A stretch of 64,000 nt of DNA, taken from the NCBI RefSeq assembly GCF_964340395.1, contig NC_135561.1, positions 6,349,518-6,413,517 of the forward strand, given 5' to 3'. This stretch comes from Glandiceps talaboti. Taxonomy: Eukaryota; Hemichordata; Enteropneusta; Spengelidae. Positions 32,940 to 48,700 of the stretch are shown here, in pieces. Below the pieces are notes generated by a model. It searched no databases, was not told the origin of the DNA, and saw only the letters and a list, made by a program, of their open reading frames with translations. Position 1 is the first letter of the stretch. Each line of letters begins with the position of its first letter. Both the position numbers and the translations under genes were made by a program.

Positions 32940-35900
32940 ACCTTCCTTTACCAATCTTAGACTAAAGTACTAAAATTTATTACAAAAATGTTCGCAATTT
33001 TCGTTTTAAACATGTACAAATGTAACTACATTTTTGTATGAGGCCAGACACCAGAGTTATACCTAGCCTTACAAACTATGCTCTATTCCAAATTCATTCA
33101 TGCTACAACAACACTGTCACTGTTTCTCACCTACTTCTATACATCTTAGTCTAAACTATTAAAATTTATTAGAAAAATGTCAGCCATTTTGATTTTTAGC
33201 ATGTAACTAGGAGACCAGACACCAGAGTTACCTAGCCTTACAAACTATACTCTTTTCCAAATTGATTCATGCTACAATAACACTGTCACTGTTTTTCACC
33301 TATTTCTATCCATCTTAGACTAAACTACTAAAATTTATTAGAAAAATGTCCACCATTTTGATTTTTAGCATGTAACTAGGAGACCAGACACCAGAGTTAC
33401 CTAACCTTACAAACTATACTCCTTTCCAAATTGAATCATGCTACAATAACACTGTCACTGTTTTTCAACTATTTCTATCCATCTTAGACTAAACTACTAA
33501 AATTTATTAGAAAAATGTCAGCCATTTTGATTTTTAGCATGTAACTAGGAGACCAGACACCAGAGTTACCTAACCTTACAAACTATACTCCTTTCCAAAT
33601 TCATTCATGCTACAATAACACTGTCACTGTTTTTCACCTATTTCTATCCATCTTAGACTAAACTACTAAAATTTATTAGAAAAATGTCAGCCATTTTGAT
33701 TTTTAGCATGTAACTAGGAGACCAGACACCAGAGTTACCTAACCTTACAAACTATACTCCTTTCCAAATTGAATCATGCTACAATAACACTGTCACTGTT
33801 TTTCAACTATTTCTATCCATCTTAGACTAAACTACTAAAATTTGTTAGAAAAATGTCAGCCATTTTGATTTTTAGCATGTAACTAGGAGACCAGACACCA
33901 GAGTTACCTAGCCTTACAAACTATACTCTTTTCCAAATTCATTCATGCTACAATAACACTGTCACTGTTTTTACCTATTTCTATCCATCTTAGACTAAAC
34001 TACTAAAATTTGTTAGAAAAATGTCAGCCATTTTGATTTTTAGCATGTAACTAGGAGACCAGACACCAGAGTTACCTAGCCTTACAAACTATACTCCTTT
34101 CCAAATTGAATCATGCTACAATAACACTGTCACTGTTTTTCACGTATTTCTATCCATCTTAGACTAAACTACTAAAATTTATTAGAAAAATATCCGCCAT
34201 TTTGATTTTTAGCATGTAACTAGGAGACCAGACACCAGAGTTACCTAACCTTACAAACTATACTCCTTTCCAAATTCATTCATGCTACAATAACACTGTC
34301 ACTGTTTTTCACCTATTTCTATCCATCTTAGACTAAACTACTAAAATTTATTAGAAAAATGTCAGCCATTTTGATTTTTAGCATGTAACTAGGAGACCAG
34401 ACACCAGAGTTACCTAACCTTACAAACTATACTCCTTTCCAAATTGAATCATGCTACAATAACACTGTCACTGTTTTTCACCTATTTCTATCCATCTTAG
34501 ACTAAACTACTAAAATTTATTAGAAAAATGTCCGCCATTTTGATTTTTAGCATGTAACTAGGAGACCAGACACCAGAGTTACCTAACCTTACAAACTATA
34601 CTCCTTTCCAAATTGAATCATGCTACAATAACACTGTCACTGTTTTTCAACTATTTCTATCCATCTTAGACTAAACTACTAAAATTTATTAGAAAAATGT
34701 CAGCCATTTTGATTTTTAGCATGTAACTAGGAGACCAGACACCAGAGTTACCTAACCTTACAAACTATACTCCTTTCCAAATTCATTCATGCTACAATAA
34801 CACTGTCACTGTTTTTCACCTATTTCTATCCATCTTAGACTAAACTACTAAAATTTATTAGAAAAATGTCAGCCATTTTGATTTTTAGCATGTAACTAGG
34901 AGACCAGACACCAGAGTTACCTAACCTTACAAACTATACTCCTTTCCAAATTGAATCATGCTACAATAACACTGTCACTGTTTTTCAACTATTTCTATCC
35001 ATCTTAGACTAAACTACTAAAATTTGTTAGAAAAATGTCAGCCATTTTGATTTTTAGCATGTAACTAGGAGACCAGACACCAGAGTTACCTAGCCTTACA
35101 AACTAAACTCTTTTCCAAATTCATTCATGCTACAATAACACTGTCACTGTTTTTCACCTATTTCTATCCATCTTAGACTAAACTACTAAAATTTATTAGA
35201 AAAATGTCAGCCATTTTGATTTTTACCATGTAACTAGGAGACCAGACACCAGAGTGACCTAACCTTACAAACTATACTCCTTTCCAAATTGAATCATGCT
35301 ACAATAACACTGTCACTGTTTTTCAACTATTTCTATCCATCTTAGACTAAACTACTAAAATTTATTAGAAAAATGTCAGCCATTTTGATTTTTAGCATGT
35401 AACTAGGAGACCAGACACCAGAGTTACCTAACCTTACAAACTATACTCCTTTCCAAATTCATTCATGCTACAATAACACTGTCACTGTTTTTCACCTATT
35501 TCTATCCATCTTAGACTAAACTACTAAAATTTATTAGAAAAATGTCAGCCATTTTGATTTTTAGCATGTAACTAGGAGACCAGACACCAGAGTTACCTAA
35601 CCTTACAAACTATACTCCTTTCCAAATTGAATCATGCTACAATAACACTGTCACTGTTTTTCAACTATTTCTATCCATCTTAGACTAAACTACTAAAATT
35701 TGTTAGAAAAATGTCAGCCATTTTGATTTTTAGCATGTAACTAGGAGACCAGACACCAGAGTTACCTAGCCTTACAAACTATACTCTTTTCCAAATTCAT
35801 TCATGCTACAATAACACTGTCACTGTTTTTACCTATTTCTATCCATCTTAGACTAAACTACTAAAATTTGTTAGAAAAATGTCAGCCATTTTGATTTTTA

Positions 35901-38900
35901 GCATGTAACTAGGAGACCAGACACCAGAGTTACCTAACCTTACAAACTATACTCCTTTCCAAATTGAATCATGCTACAATAACACTGTCACTGTTTTTCA
36001 ACTATTTCTATCCATCTTAGACTAAACTACTAAAATTTGTTAGAAAAATGTCAGCCATTTTGATTTTTAGCATGTAACTAGGAGACCAGACACCAGAGTT
36101 ACCTAGCCTTACAAACTATACTCTTTTCCAAATTCATTCATGCTACAATAACACTGTCAATGTTTTTTACCTATTTCTATCCATCTTAGACTAAACTACT
36201 AAAATTTATTAGAAAAATGTCAGCCATTTTGATTTTTAGCATGTAACTAGGAGACCAGACACCAGAGTTACCTAGCCTTACAAACTATACTCCTTTCCAA
36301 ATTGAATCATGCTACAATAACACTGTCACTGTTTTTCACGTATTTCTATCCATCTTAGACTAAACTACTAAAATTTATTAGAAAAATGTCCGCCATTTTG
36401 ATTTTTAGCATGTAACTAGGAGACCAGACACCAGAGTTACCTAACCTTACAAACTATACTCCTTTCCAAATTGAATCATGCTACAATAACACTGTCACTG
36501 TTTTTCAACTATTTCTATCCATCTTAGACTAAACTACTAAAATTTGTTAGAAAAATGTCAGCCATTTTGATTTTTAGCATGTAACTAGGAGACCAGACAC
36601 CAGAGTTACCTAGCCTTACAAACTATACTCTTTTCCAAATTCATTCATGCTACAATAACACTGTCAATGTTTTTTACCTATTTCTATCCATCTTAGACTA
36701 AACTACTAAAATTTATTAGAAAAATGTCAGCCATTTTGATTTTTAGCATGTAACTAGGAGACCAGACACCAGAGTTACCTAGCCTTACAAACTATACTCC
36801 TTTCCAAATTGAATCATGCTACAATAACACTGTCACTGTTTTTCACGTATTTCTATCCATCTTAGACTAAACTACTAAAATTTGACAGAAAAATGTCAGC
36901 CATTTTGATTTTTAGCATGTAACTAGGAGACCAGACACCAGAGTTACCTAGCCTTACAAACTATACTCTTTTCCAAATTCATTCATGCTACAATAACACT
37001 GTCACTGTTTTTCACGTATTTCTATCCATCTTAGACTAAACTACTAAAATTTATTAGAAAAATGTCAGCCATTTTGATTTTTAGCATGTAACTAGGAGAC
37101 CAGACACCAGAGTTACCTAACCTTACAAACTATACTCCTTTCCAAATTGAATCATGCTACAATAACACTGTCACTGTTTTTCAACTATTTCTATCCATCT
37201 TAGACTAAACTACTAAAATTTGTTAGAAAAATGTCAGCCATTTTGATTTTTAGCATGTAACTAGGAGACCAGACACCAGAGTTACCTAGCCTTACAAACT
37301 ATACTCTTTTCCAAATTCATTCATGCTACAATAACACTGTCAATGTTTTTTACCTATTTCTATCCATCTTAGACTAAACTACTAAAATTTGATAGAAAAA
37401 TGTCCGCCATTTTGATTTTTACCATGTAACTAGGAGACCAGACACCAGAGTGACCTAGCCTTACAAACTATACTCCTTTCCAAATTGAATCATGCTACAA
37501 TAACACTGTCACTGTTTTTCAACTATTTCTATCCATCTTAGACTAAACTACTAAAATTTGTTAGAAAAATGTCAGCCATTTTGATTTTTAGCATGTAACT
37601 AGGAGACCAGACACCAGAGTTACCTAGCCTTACAAACTATACTCTTTTCCAAATTCATTCATGCTACAATAACACTGTCAATGTTTTTTACCTATTTCTA
37701 TCCATCTTAGACTAAACTACTAAAATTTATTAGAAAAATGTCAGCCATTTTGATTTTTAGCATGTAACTAGGAGACCAGACACCAGAGTTACCTAGCCTT
37801 ACAAACTATACTCCTTTCCAAATTGAATCATGCTACAATAACACTGTCACTGTTTTTCACGTATTTCTATCCATCTTAGACTAAACTACTAAAATTTATT
37901 AGAAAAATGTCCGCCATTTTGATTTTTAGCATGTAACTAGGAGACCAGACACCAGAGTTACCTAACCTTACAAACTATACTCCTTTCCAAATTGAATCAT
38001 GCTACAATAACACTGTCACTGTTTTTCAACTATTTCTATCCATCTTAGACTAAACTACTAAAATTTGTTAGAAAAATGTCAGCCATTTTGATTTTTAGCA
38101 TGTAACTAGGAGACCAGACACCAGAGTTACCTAGCCTTACAAACTATACTCTTTTCCAAATTCATTCATGCTACAATAACACTGTCAATGTTTTTTACCT
38201 ATTTCTATCCATCTTAGACTAAACTACTAAAATTTATTAGAAAAATGTCAGCCATTTTGATTTTTAGCATGTAACTAGGAGACCAGACACCAGAGTTACC
38301 TAGCCTTACAAACTATACTCCTTTCCAAATTGAATCATGCTACAATAACACTGTCACTGTTTTTCACGTATTTCTATCCATCTTAGACTAAACTACTAAA
38401 ATTTGACAGAAAAATGTCAGCCATTTTGATTTTTAGCATGTAACTAGGAGACCAGACACCAGAGTTACCTAGCCTTACAAACTATACTCTTTTCCAAATT
38501 CATTCATGCTACAATAACACTGTCACTGTTTTTCACGTATTTCTATCCATCTTAGACTAAACTACTAAAATTTATTAGAAAAATGTCAGCCATTTTGATT
38601 TTTAGCATGTAACTAGGAGACCAGACACCAGAGTTACCTAACCTTACAAACTATACTCCTTTCCAAATTGAATCATGCTACAATAACACTGTCACTGTTT
38701 TTCAACTATTTCTATCCATCTTAGACTAAACTACTAAAATTTGTTAGAAAAATGTCAGCCATTTTGATTTTTAGCATGTAACTAGGAGACCAGACACCAG
38801 AGTTACCTAGCCTTACAAACTATACTCTTTTCCAAATTCATTCATGCTACAATAACACTGTCAATGTTTTTTACCTATTTCTATCCATCTTAGACTAAAC

Positions 38901-40370
38901 TACTAAAATTTGATAGAAAAATGTCCGCCATTTTGATTTTTACCATGTAACTAGGAGACCAGACACCAGAGTGACCTAGCCTTACAAACTATACTCCTTT
39001 CCAAATTGAATCATGCTACAATAACACTGTCACTGTTTTTCAACTATTTCTATCCATCTTAGACTAAACTACTAAAATTTGTTAGAAAAATGTCAGCCAT
39101 TTTGATTTTTAGCATGTAACTAGGAGACCAGACACCAGAGTTACCTAGCCTTACAAACTATACTCTTTTCCAAATTCATTCATGCTACAATAACACTGTC
39201 ACTGTTTTTACCTATTTCTATCCATCTTAGACTAAACTACTAAAATTTGTTAGAAAAATGTCAGCCATTTTGATTTTTAGCATGTAACTAGGAGACCAGA
39301 CACCAGAGTTACCTAGCCTTACAAACTATACTCTTTTCCAAATTCATTCATGCTACAATAACACTGTCAATGTTTTTTACCTATTTCTATCCATCTTAGA
39401 CTAAACTACTAAAATTTGATAGAAAAATGTCCGCCATTTTGATTTTTACCATGTAACTAGGAGACCAGACACCAGAGTTACCTAACCTTACAAACTATAC
39501 TCCTTTCCAAATTGAATCATGCTACAATAACACTGTCACTGTTTTTCAACTATTTCTATCCATCTTAGACTAAACTACTAAAATTTGTTAGAAAAATGTC
39601 AGCCATTTTGATTTTTAGCATGTAACTAGGAGACCAGACACCAGAGTTACCTAGCCTTACAAACTATACTCTTTTCCAAATTCATTCATGCTACAATAAC
39701 ACTGTCAATGTTTTTTACCTATTTCTATCCATCTTAGACTAAACTACTAAAATTTGATAGAAAAATGTCCGCCATTTTGATTTTTACCATGTAACTAGGA
39801 GACCAGACACCAGAGTGACCTAGCCTTACAAACTATACTCCTTTCCAAATTGAATCATGCTACAATAACACTGTCACTGTTTTTCAACTATTTCTATCCA
39901 TCTTAGACTAAACTACTAAAATTTGTTAGAAAAATGTCAGCCATTTTGATTTTTAGCATGTAACTAGGAGACCAGACACCAGAGTTACCTAGCCTTACAA
40001 ACTATACTCTTTTCCAAATTCATTCATGCTACAATAACACTGTCACTGTTTTTACCTATTTCTATCCATCTTAGACTAAACTACTAAAATTTGTTAGAAA
40101 AATGTCAGCCATTTTGATTTTTAGCATGTAACTAGGAGACCAGACACCAGAGTTACCTAGCCTTACAAACTATACTCTTTTCCAAATTGAATCATGCTAC
40201 AATAACACTGTCACTGTTTTTCACCTACTTCTACCCATCTTAGATTAAACTACTAAAATTAATAAGAAAAATGTCAGCCATTTTGATTTTTAGCATGTAC
40301 ATGTAACTGAGACCGGACACCAGAGTTACATGTACCTAGCCTTGCAAACTTTGCTCTTTTCCAAATCTCA
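32940..40370. repeat. Satellite array, about 169-bp monomers, about 43 copies
   Basis: Head-to-tail copies of a monomer recognised by CATCTTAGACTAAACTACT and AGGAGACCAGACACCAGAG; spacing is about 169 bp (33311, 33480, 33649 and so on). Most copies are over 95 percent alike, while the first (about 32955) and last (about 40250-40370) are clearly diverged, as expected from unequal exchange. Variant bases define a 9-monomer higher-order unit present twice (about 36012-37531 and 37532-39052). No coding frame; I saw no CENP-B-like box. Confidence 0.97.
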
Positions 40371-40685
40371 TTTAACAGAAACATAACTAGCAAAAGAAAT
40401 CATGATCAAATACTACACCAATACTTTGACCATAAATATTTGCAAGTTTTAGAGTTGAACAATAAATGTATTAATCCTTTGTTAACTTTCTTATCTCTTA
40501 CAGGTTTGTTACACAGTACATAACAGATGTCCTATTCAAAGAAGCTGTTGTTTTGCTCGTCTCTAAGAGAAAAAAAATAACTTCAGACTCTATGTGTAGT
40601 AAAACAGAAATTTAGATCTTAAATCAATTAGTTGTGCACAAGGACATGAGCTCTATTTTGAACATTTTTAATACAATTGAAATGA

Positions 40686-40753
<68 letters not shown>

Positions 40754-41609
40754 CAACTTAGTCGAAAACTGCAGTCCGATTTCTTTGATACTTGGTGGTC
40801 ATGTTATATTGGATGTCTAGTAGTGAAATTGTTCAAATGAAAATGATCACATCAGATATATGGGTTTTGGGTCAAAAATGTGATTTTTGTCAAAGAATTT
40901 AAACTACAAAACTACTGGGCAGATTGGCCTGAAATTTGGTGGGAAGATTCTCAGGGGTGTGTAAATTAAGATTTGTTCATGACATGATGTTTCCATGTGT
41001 AATATGCAAAGTAGGGCTTTTTGGTTAAAAACCTACAATTCCAAAACTACTCAGTAGATTGGGCTGAACTTTTAACAGGGATGTATCTGCCGGTGTATAG
41101 ATGAAGAAATATTAAGCATATAATGATCTCATCAGTAACATCCAAATTAGGTGTAAACATGTAAATTGGTCAAAAATTTATATCTCAAAAAGTACTTGGT
41201 CAGGGAAACTGAAATTTGGTGAGATGGTTCTAGAAGTGTTGTTCTGCAGATTTCCTTTAGAATAGTTTGATACAATTGGCCCTAGCAACCATGACCATGG
41301 CCTTAGCAACAACCAAATGGCAGTATATTTTGGTTAAATAAGAACACCATCTGGTAGGCAGTTAGTAAACATTCAAAAAATGTATGCAAATATCCCTAGC
41401 AACAGTGGCCCCGCCCATGGCAACAGCCCAATAATCACATATGTGACAAACATAACATGGTTGGATAGGCAACTGGATAGTCATTCAACAAATGAACACC
41501 TATTTTTAGAATGGACTAGCATATGGATAAATATTTTAAAAAACTACAGTTGTGCTACATCGCCATTGGCAGTATTTTGGAAAACAATAGTTGTGCTACA
41601 ATGCCATTT
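40371..41609. other. Insertion interior between satellite and MITE, no gene
   Basis: AT-rich sequence with a (GT)n run (about 40689-40750). At 40900-41220 three loosely similar blocks contain CAAAACTACTGGGCAGATTGG, CCAAAACTACTCAGTAGATTGG and AAAGTACTTGGTCAGG, an old internally repeated element. CCTAGCAAC/CCATGG boxes recur at 41280-41425. Confidence 0.4.
40689..40750. repeat. (GT)n microsatellite
   Basis: About 30 GT units inside the insertion. Confidence 0.97.
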
Positions 41610-41905
41610 TATATTTCTTTTTTTCTAAATATTTTTTTTCATATCTGAGGTAGTTATGTTTTTCATTGTTCTCCATATGCTCTCTGTTTTTGGTTTCTTC
41701 TCATCAGATGTACAGTCATTACATTTTGGAAGAAAAGTTTTATATTGTCTTATTAAATTGATGTCAGTTTGTGCATCCACCAATTCTTGCGAGACTTGAT
41801 GTTACAATTTTTTTCTTGAACTTGTTAATAAAAAGGTTAGGGTCGGCAGTGAAAAACTAGGCAGGGTCAGATAACCGGAATCAAACAATTATTTTTTTTA
41901 TTGCT
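41610..41905 (+). mobile_element. MITE-like repeat, copy 3 (5' truncated)
   Basis: Shares CAGATGTACAGTCATTACA, GGTCGGCAGTGAAAAACTAG and the right end GATAACCGGAATCAAACAAT with copies at 21345 and 23820. The left terminal repeat is missing. Confidence 0.6.
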
Positions 41906-43142
41906 TTAAGAATTATTCAGAACATGATGATTCCATTATTGATATGCAAATTATGGCTAAAATGTGTCTTTTTGGTAAAATAATCTTTAATTCCAAAAGT
42001 AATGAGCTGGAAATTAATTTGAATGGCTCTTGGGGTATATAGATGAAGAAGTGTTAAGCATATGATGATCTCATCAGTGACATGAAAATTAGGTATAAAA
42101 ATGTGAATTTTGTTTAATCTTGTCTCTTGGCTCTCTTCGTTGGTGTAAACACACATGTGTTTTTGTAATTTGTACTTCAAGCACTTGTTAAATGAGAATG
42201 TTAAAAGACACAATCTTTTGTCATTAGAAAAATTTTGGATATTGCAAAGAGATATAGTCATATAACTTAAATCATGGATAATATTAATAAGTAATAAAAT
42301 GTAAAATGAACAGAAAACCAATGTGGACTTCTATATATCTGACAATTTTACATGTTATACACAGAGTGAAGCTAGCATGTAAGTGGTGAATGATTTCATT
42401 TTATTTGATTCAGTTTTATTTTTTGTTGTTGAATGAGACTGATTTTAGGGAGCGATCAGATTTTACGCTGACTGTTTGTTCACCCCACCCCTGCTGACAA
42501 ATAAAAAAACACTGCCCCCCCCCCCCCCACATCTGTTGACAAGAAATATTCTTGTTCTTTCTTGCAATATATAAAGCTCTTTAGGCAGGAACCCTATGAG
42601 AAGTATGATTGTCTGTTCATAGCTGTGCAAAATATTCATGGTTTTAGTAACCAAAAGTTCTAGGATATCTCTTACATTGAGTGAACTATTATCATTATAG
42701 ATTAATTCAGCTAATTATAAAGTACATTATTAGAAATGAAATTAACATAATTGTAAACCTAGGGGTTTCAGTAAGTTTCAAAGTAGGGAGAGAACTTGAA
42801 AAAGTGTCGGGAGAAGTGCATGCTATGCCCATGCGTGCATGCTATACAAGTGGGAGGGGGTGTCCCCCTCCCATGGTAAGATCTTTTGAAAAATGAACAC
42901 CTTTTGGAGGCCATTTAGAGCACCATTCATAAGTAAAACACAACTTAGTTATATCATAAAAGTATCACTAATTTTAGGGTTTCAAAAGTTTAAATCATTT
43001 CAAGTCATATTGACACAAATGATAATGAAAAAAAGATCAAGTACAAAGTATAGTATAGTTTGTTTTATTTATTTACTTGCCCTATGTGGGCTTACCAAGT
43101 GAACATTTTGTTCAATACAAATACATCCACTGGGCTTATAAT
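41906..43142. other. Insertion interior before the pentamer satellite, no gene
   Basis: AT-rich DNA with a C homopolymer (about 42515-42528). The minus-strand frame at 41917-42321 has no recognisable features. Confidence 0.35.
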
Positions 43143-45469
43143 AGTGTATGGTACTATACTATAAACTATACAAGACTATATACTATATACTATGCTATGC
43201 TATATACTATATACTATATTATACTATACTATATACTGTACTATAAAATATACTGTACAATACTATACTATAATATTCTATACCTATACTATATTATATA
43301 GTATATAGTCTAGAATGGTAGTCTAGTATAGTATAGTATAGTAGAGTATAGTAATGTATACTATATGGTATATAGTCGTGTAGTATAGTAGAGTATAGTA
43401 TATGGTATATAGTATAGTGTAGTATAGTAGAGTATAGTATATGGTGTATAGTAGAGTATAGTATAGTATATGGTATATAGCATAGTATAGTATAGTATCG
43501 TATATAGTCAAGTATAGTATATAGTATAATATAGTATATTATATAATATAGTATATATATGGTGTATAGCATGATAGCATAGTATAATATAATATAGTAT
43601 AGTGTGGTATAATATAGTAGAGTAGAGTATATGGAATATAGTATAGTGTAGTGTAGTGTAGTATAGTATAGTATTAAATCAAGTATAGTATAGTATATCA
43701 TATAGTATGGTATATAGTAAATTATAGTGTATAGTATAGTATAGTATATGGTATATAGTATAGTATACTCTACTATATAGTATAGTATACTATATACCAG
43801 ACTATACTATATACTGTACTATATAGTATACTATACTATATTATACTATACTATATAGTATACTATACTATACTGCATGTATATACTAAACTATACTATA
43901 CTAAACTATACTATACTATACTGTACTATATACCAGACTATAATGCTATATTGCTATAATGCTATGTACTGTACTATATATTAAACTATACTATATACTA
44001 TGTATTTTATTATGCTATATACTATATACTATACTTTACTATTCTGCACTATACTATACTGTACTATACTACACTATACTATACTATAATATACTACACT
44101 GTACTGTACAATGTACTATACTATATTATACTATACTATGCTATGCTATATACCATAAACTATACTATTTTATACTATACTATATACTAGACTATGCTAT
44201 ATACTGTACTATATACTATACTATATTATACTGTATACTATACTATACCATACTATACTATACTATACTATACTATACTATACTATTCTATACTACTAGT
44301 ATACTATATACTATACTATATACCATACTACATAGTATAGTATACTATATACTGTACAATACTATACTATATTATTTGATACCTATACTATAATATATAG
44401 TACATATTATATATAGTCTAGTATAGTACATTATATAGTATAATATATAGTATAGTATACTGGTAGTATAGTATAGTACATAGTATAGTATAGTAGAGTA
44501 TATGTTATTTTGTGTAGTATAGTATAGTACATAGTATAGTGTAGTATATATTATAATATAGTATACTGGTAGTATAGTATAGTATATAGTATAATATAGT
44601 AGAGTATATAGTATAGTGTAGTGTAGTATAGTATAGCATAGTATATCATATAGTATGGTATATAGTAAAGTATAGTATATGGTATATAGTATAGCATATC
44701 ATAGTATAGTATTGTATATTATATTATATAATAGTATAGTATATTATGGTATAATATACTAGAGTATAGTAGAGTATGTGGAATATAGTATAGTTTAGTG
44801 TATAGTATAGCATACTATACCATACCGTACTATACTATATACTGTACAATACAATACTATAATATTATTCTATACCTATACTATCATATATAGTCTAGCA
44901 TAGTATAGTATAGTAGAGTATAGTAGAGCATATGGTATATAGTATAGCATAGCAAAGTATAGTATAGTCTAGTATAGTATAGTATAATATACTAGAGTAT
45001 AGTAGAGTATACGGAATATAGTGTATAGTGTATATTATAGTGTAGTGTATAGTATAGCATACTATACCATACAGTACTATATAATATACTCTACTATATA
45101 CAGTACAATAATATACTATAATATTATTCTATACCTACACTATTGTATACAGTATAGAGTCTAGTATAGCATAGTATAGTATAGTATAGTATAGTGTAGT
45201 AGATTATAGTATAGTAGAATATATGGAATATAGTGTATAGTGTATATTATAGTGTAGTGTATAGTATAGCATACTATACCATACAGTACTGTATAATATA
45301 CTCTACTATATACTGTACAATAATATACTATAATATTATTCTATTCCTACACTATCGTATATAGTATAGAGTCTAGTATAATCTAGTATAGTATAGTATA
45401 GTATAGTGTAGTAGATTATAGTATAGTAGAGTATGTGGTATATAGTATAGTATACAGTCCAGTATATTG

Positions 45470-45676
45470 ATGGCGCAAATCGAGAGATCTGATTGATCTA
45501 GGCATCGAACTAGCGCGTCTAAACTGAGCGATAATGCACAGTTGGCACGTGTCCAAATTTTGATGTTCTCTCACTGTTCGTCTACGAACAGTATAGTCCG
45601 CGCAGGGATGGGGGCACAAATGAAACCAGAAAATGTTGCGTCATATCAGTTTCAATATACTGGTATAATATAATAG
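45470..45676. other. Unique GC-richer island in the pentamer satellite
   Basis: About 200 bp unrelated to the surrounding pentamers, with an open minus-strand frame (45416-45619) that includes RRRTVREHQNLDTCQLC. I do not recognise it; possibly a captured gene fragment. Confidence 0.4.
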
Positions 45677-45790
45677 CGATAAACCACCCCTGGGAATGGT
45701 ATACCACTCTGTTTTGACCAGTGAACGAAATATATTGAGTTCACTGCTCAAAACCGAGTGGTATACCATCCCCAAGGTGTGGTTTATTGC
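45677..45790. repeat. Hairpin element with about 50-bp arms
   Basis: GATAAACCACCCCTGGGAAT and GGTATACCACTC...GTTTTGA...CAGTGAAC pair with GTTCACTG...TCAAAAC...GAGTGGTATACC...GTGGTTTAT around a short loop near 45728-45738. Probably a foldback MITE inserted in the pentamer array. Confidence 0.8.
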
Positions 45791-48700
45791 TTAAGTATAC
45801 TATAGTATAATAGAGTATAGTAGAGTATATGGTATATGGTATAGTGTCGTGTAGTATAGTATAGTATAGTATGGTATAATATACTAGTATATGGAATATA
45901 GTATAGTATAGTGTAGGTTATAGTATAGCATACTATAGCATACCTATACTATTGTATATAGTATATAGTCAAGCATAGTATCATATAAAATTAGTATAGT
46001 ATAGTATAGTATAGTATAGTATAGTCAAGTATAGTATCGTATAGTATAGTATAGTATAGTATAGTATAGTATAGGATAGTATATTCTAGTATAGTATAGT
46101 ATGGTATAATATAGTAGTGTATAGTAGAGTATATTGAATATAGCATAGTGTAGTGTTGCATAGTATAGTATATAGGCAAGTGTAGTATATAGTATAATAT
46201 AGTATATTATATAGTAGAGTATATAGTATAGTATAGTGTATCGTATATATTATAGCATAGGATAGTATTGTATAGTATATGGTATATTATACTATACTGT
46301 ACTATATAGTAGACTATGATATATACTATACACTGTACTATATAGTATACTACACTATATTATACTATATTATATACTATACTATACTATATACTATAGT
46401 ATACTATACTATACTATATATTATACTATGCTATATACTATATATTAAACTATACTGTATTGTACTATATACTACACTATGCTATTAACTATGTATTTAA
46501 CTATGCTATATACTATATACTATAATATACTAAACTAGACTATGCTATACTATATACTATACTAGACTGTACTATATACTATACTAGACTATACTATACT
46601 AGACTATACTATGCTATGCTATACTATACTATATACTACACTACACTATACTATATACTCTACTCTAATATTCTATACTATACTATTCTATACTATACTA
46701 TATACTAGACTATGCCATATACTGTACTATATACTACACTATACTATACTATTCTATACTATACTATACTATACTATATACTACACTATGCTATATACTC
46801 GTGTACTATATACTATACTATATACTGTACTATATACTTGTCTTTACTATAAAATATATACTATACTATACAATACTATACTATATACTAGACTATACTA
46901 TGCTATACTGTACTATATACTAGACGATGCTATATACTGTATACTGTACTATATATTTTAATATACTATATATGATAAACTATATTATGCTATACACTAT
47001 ACTATACAATATACACTGTACTATACTATACTATACTATGCTATATACTAGACTATACTATATACTATATTCTGTACTATATACTATACTATACTGTACT
47101 ATGCTATACTATACTATGCTATACTATACTATATACTATACTATATTATACTATACACTATACTGTACAATATACACTGTACTATACTATACTATACTAT
47201 GATATATACTAGACTACGCTATATACTATATACTGTACTATATACTAGACTATACTATCTAATGTACTATATACTATGCTATACTATACTATATACTACA
47301 CTGCACTATACTATATACTCTACTCTAATATACTATGCTATTCTATACTATACTATATACTAGACTATGCTATATACTGTACTATATACTACACATTATA
47401 CTATACTATACTATACTGTACTGTACTGTACTGTACTGTACTATACTATATTATACTATATTATACTATACTATACTATACTATATAGTATAGTATACAA
47501 TACTGTACTATACTATATACTAGACTATACTATATTCTGTACTATATATTATACTATACTATGCTATACTATATTATGCTATACTATACTATACTAGACT
47601 ATACTATATACTATACTATACTATACTATACTATACTGTATTATGCTATACTATACTATATACTAGACTATGCTATATAATATATTCTTTACTATATACT
47701 ATACTATACTATACTGTACTATACTATACTATACTATACACTAGACTGTGCTATATACTATATATTGTACTATATACTATACTATACTATACTATACTAT
47801 ACTATAATATACTATACTATACTGCACTATATACTAGACTATGCTATATACTATACTATACACTACACTATACTATACTATTCTATACTATATTATACTA
47901 TATACTAGACTATGCTATATACTGTACTATATACTGTACTGTATACTTGTCTTTACTATATACTATACTATATACTATATACTAGACCATTCTATACTGT
48001 ACTGTACTATATACTATACTATACTATACTATACTATACTATACTATACTATACTATACTAAATACTAGACTACACTATATACTATACTATGCTCTATAC
48101 TATATACCATACTATACTATACTAAGCTATATACTGTACTATATAGTATACTATGCTATATCATACTATACTATACTATACTCTACTATAATCTATACTA
48201 TACTTTTCTATATACTATACTATACTATATACTATACTATACTAGACTATACTATATAATAGACTGTGCTATATACTATATATTGTAATATATACTATAC
48301 TATACTATATTATACTGTACTATACTATACCATAGTATATAGTATAGTATACAATACTATACTGTATTATACTATACTATACTATACTAGACTAGACTAT
48401 ATTCTGTACTATATATTATACTATACTATATTATACTATACTATGCTATATTATATTATGCTATGCTATACTATACTATATACTATATACTGTACTATAT
48501 ACTACACTATACTATACTATACTATACTATACCATACTATATACTAGACTATGCTATATACTGTATACTGTACTATATATTATACTATTCTATATTATAC
48601 TATACTATGCTATACTATATTATACTATGATATACTATACTAGACTATACTATACTATATACTATACTATACTATACTGCACTATATACTAGACTATGAT

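Noticed and set aside
32940-40370. CRISPR array
   Set aside because: The periodic unit is 169 bp of continuous satellite with no unique spacers, in an animal genome.
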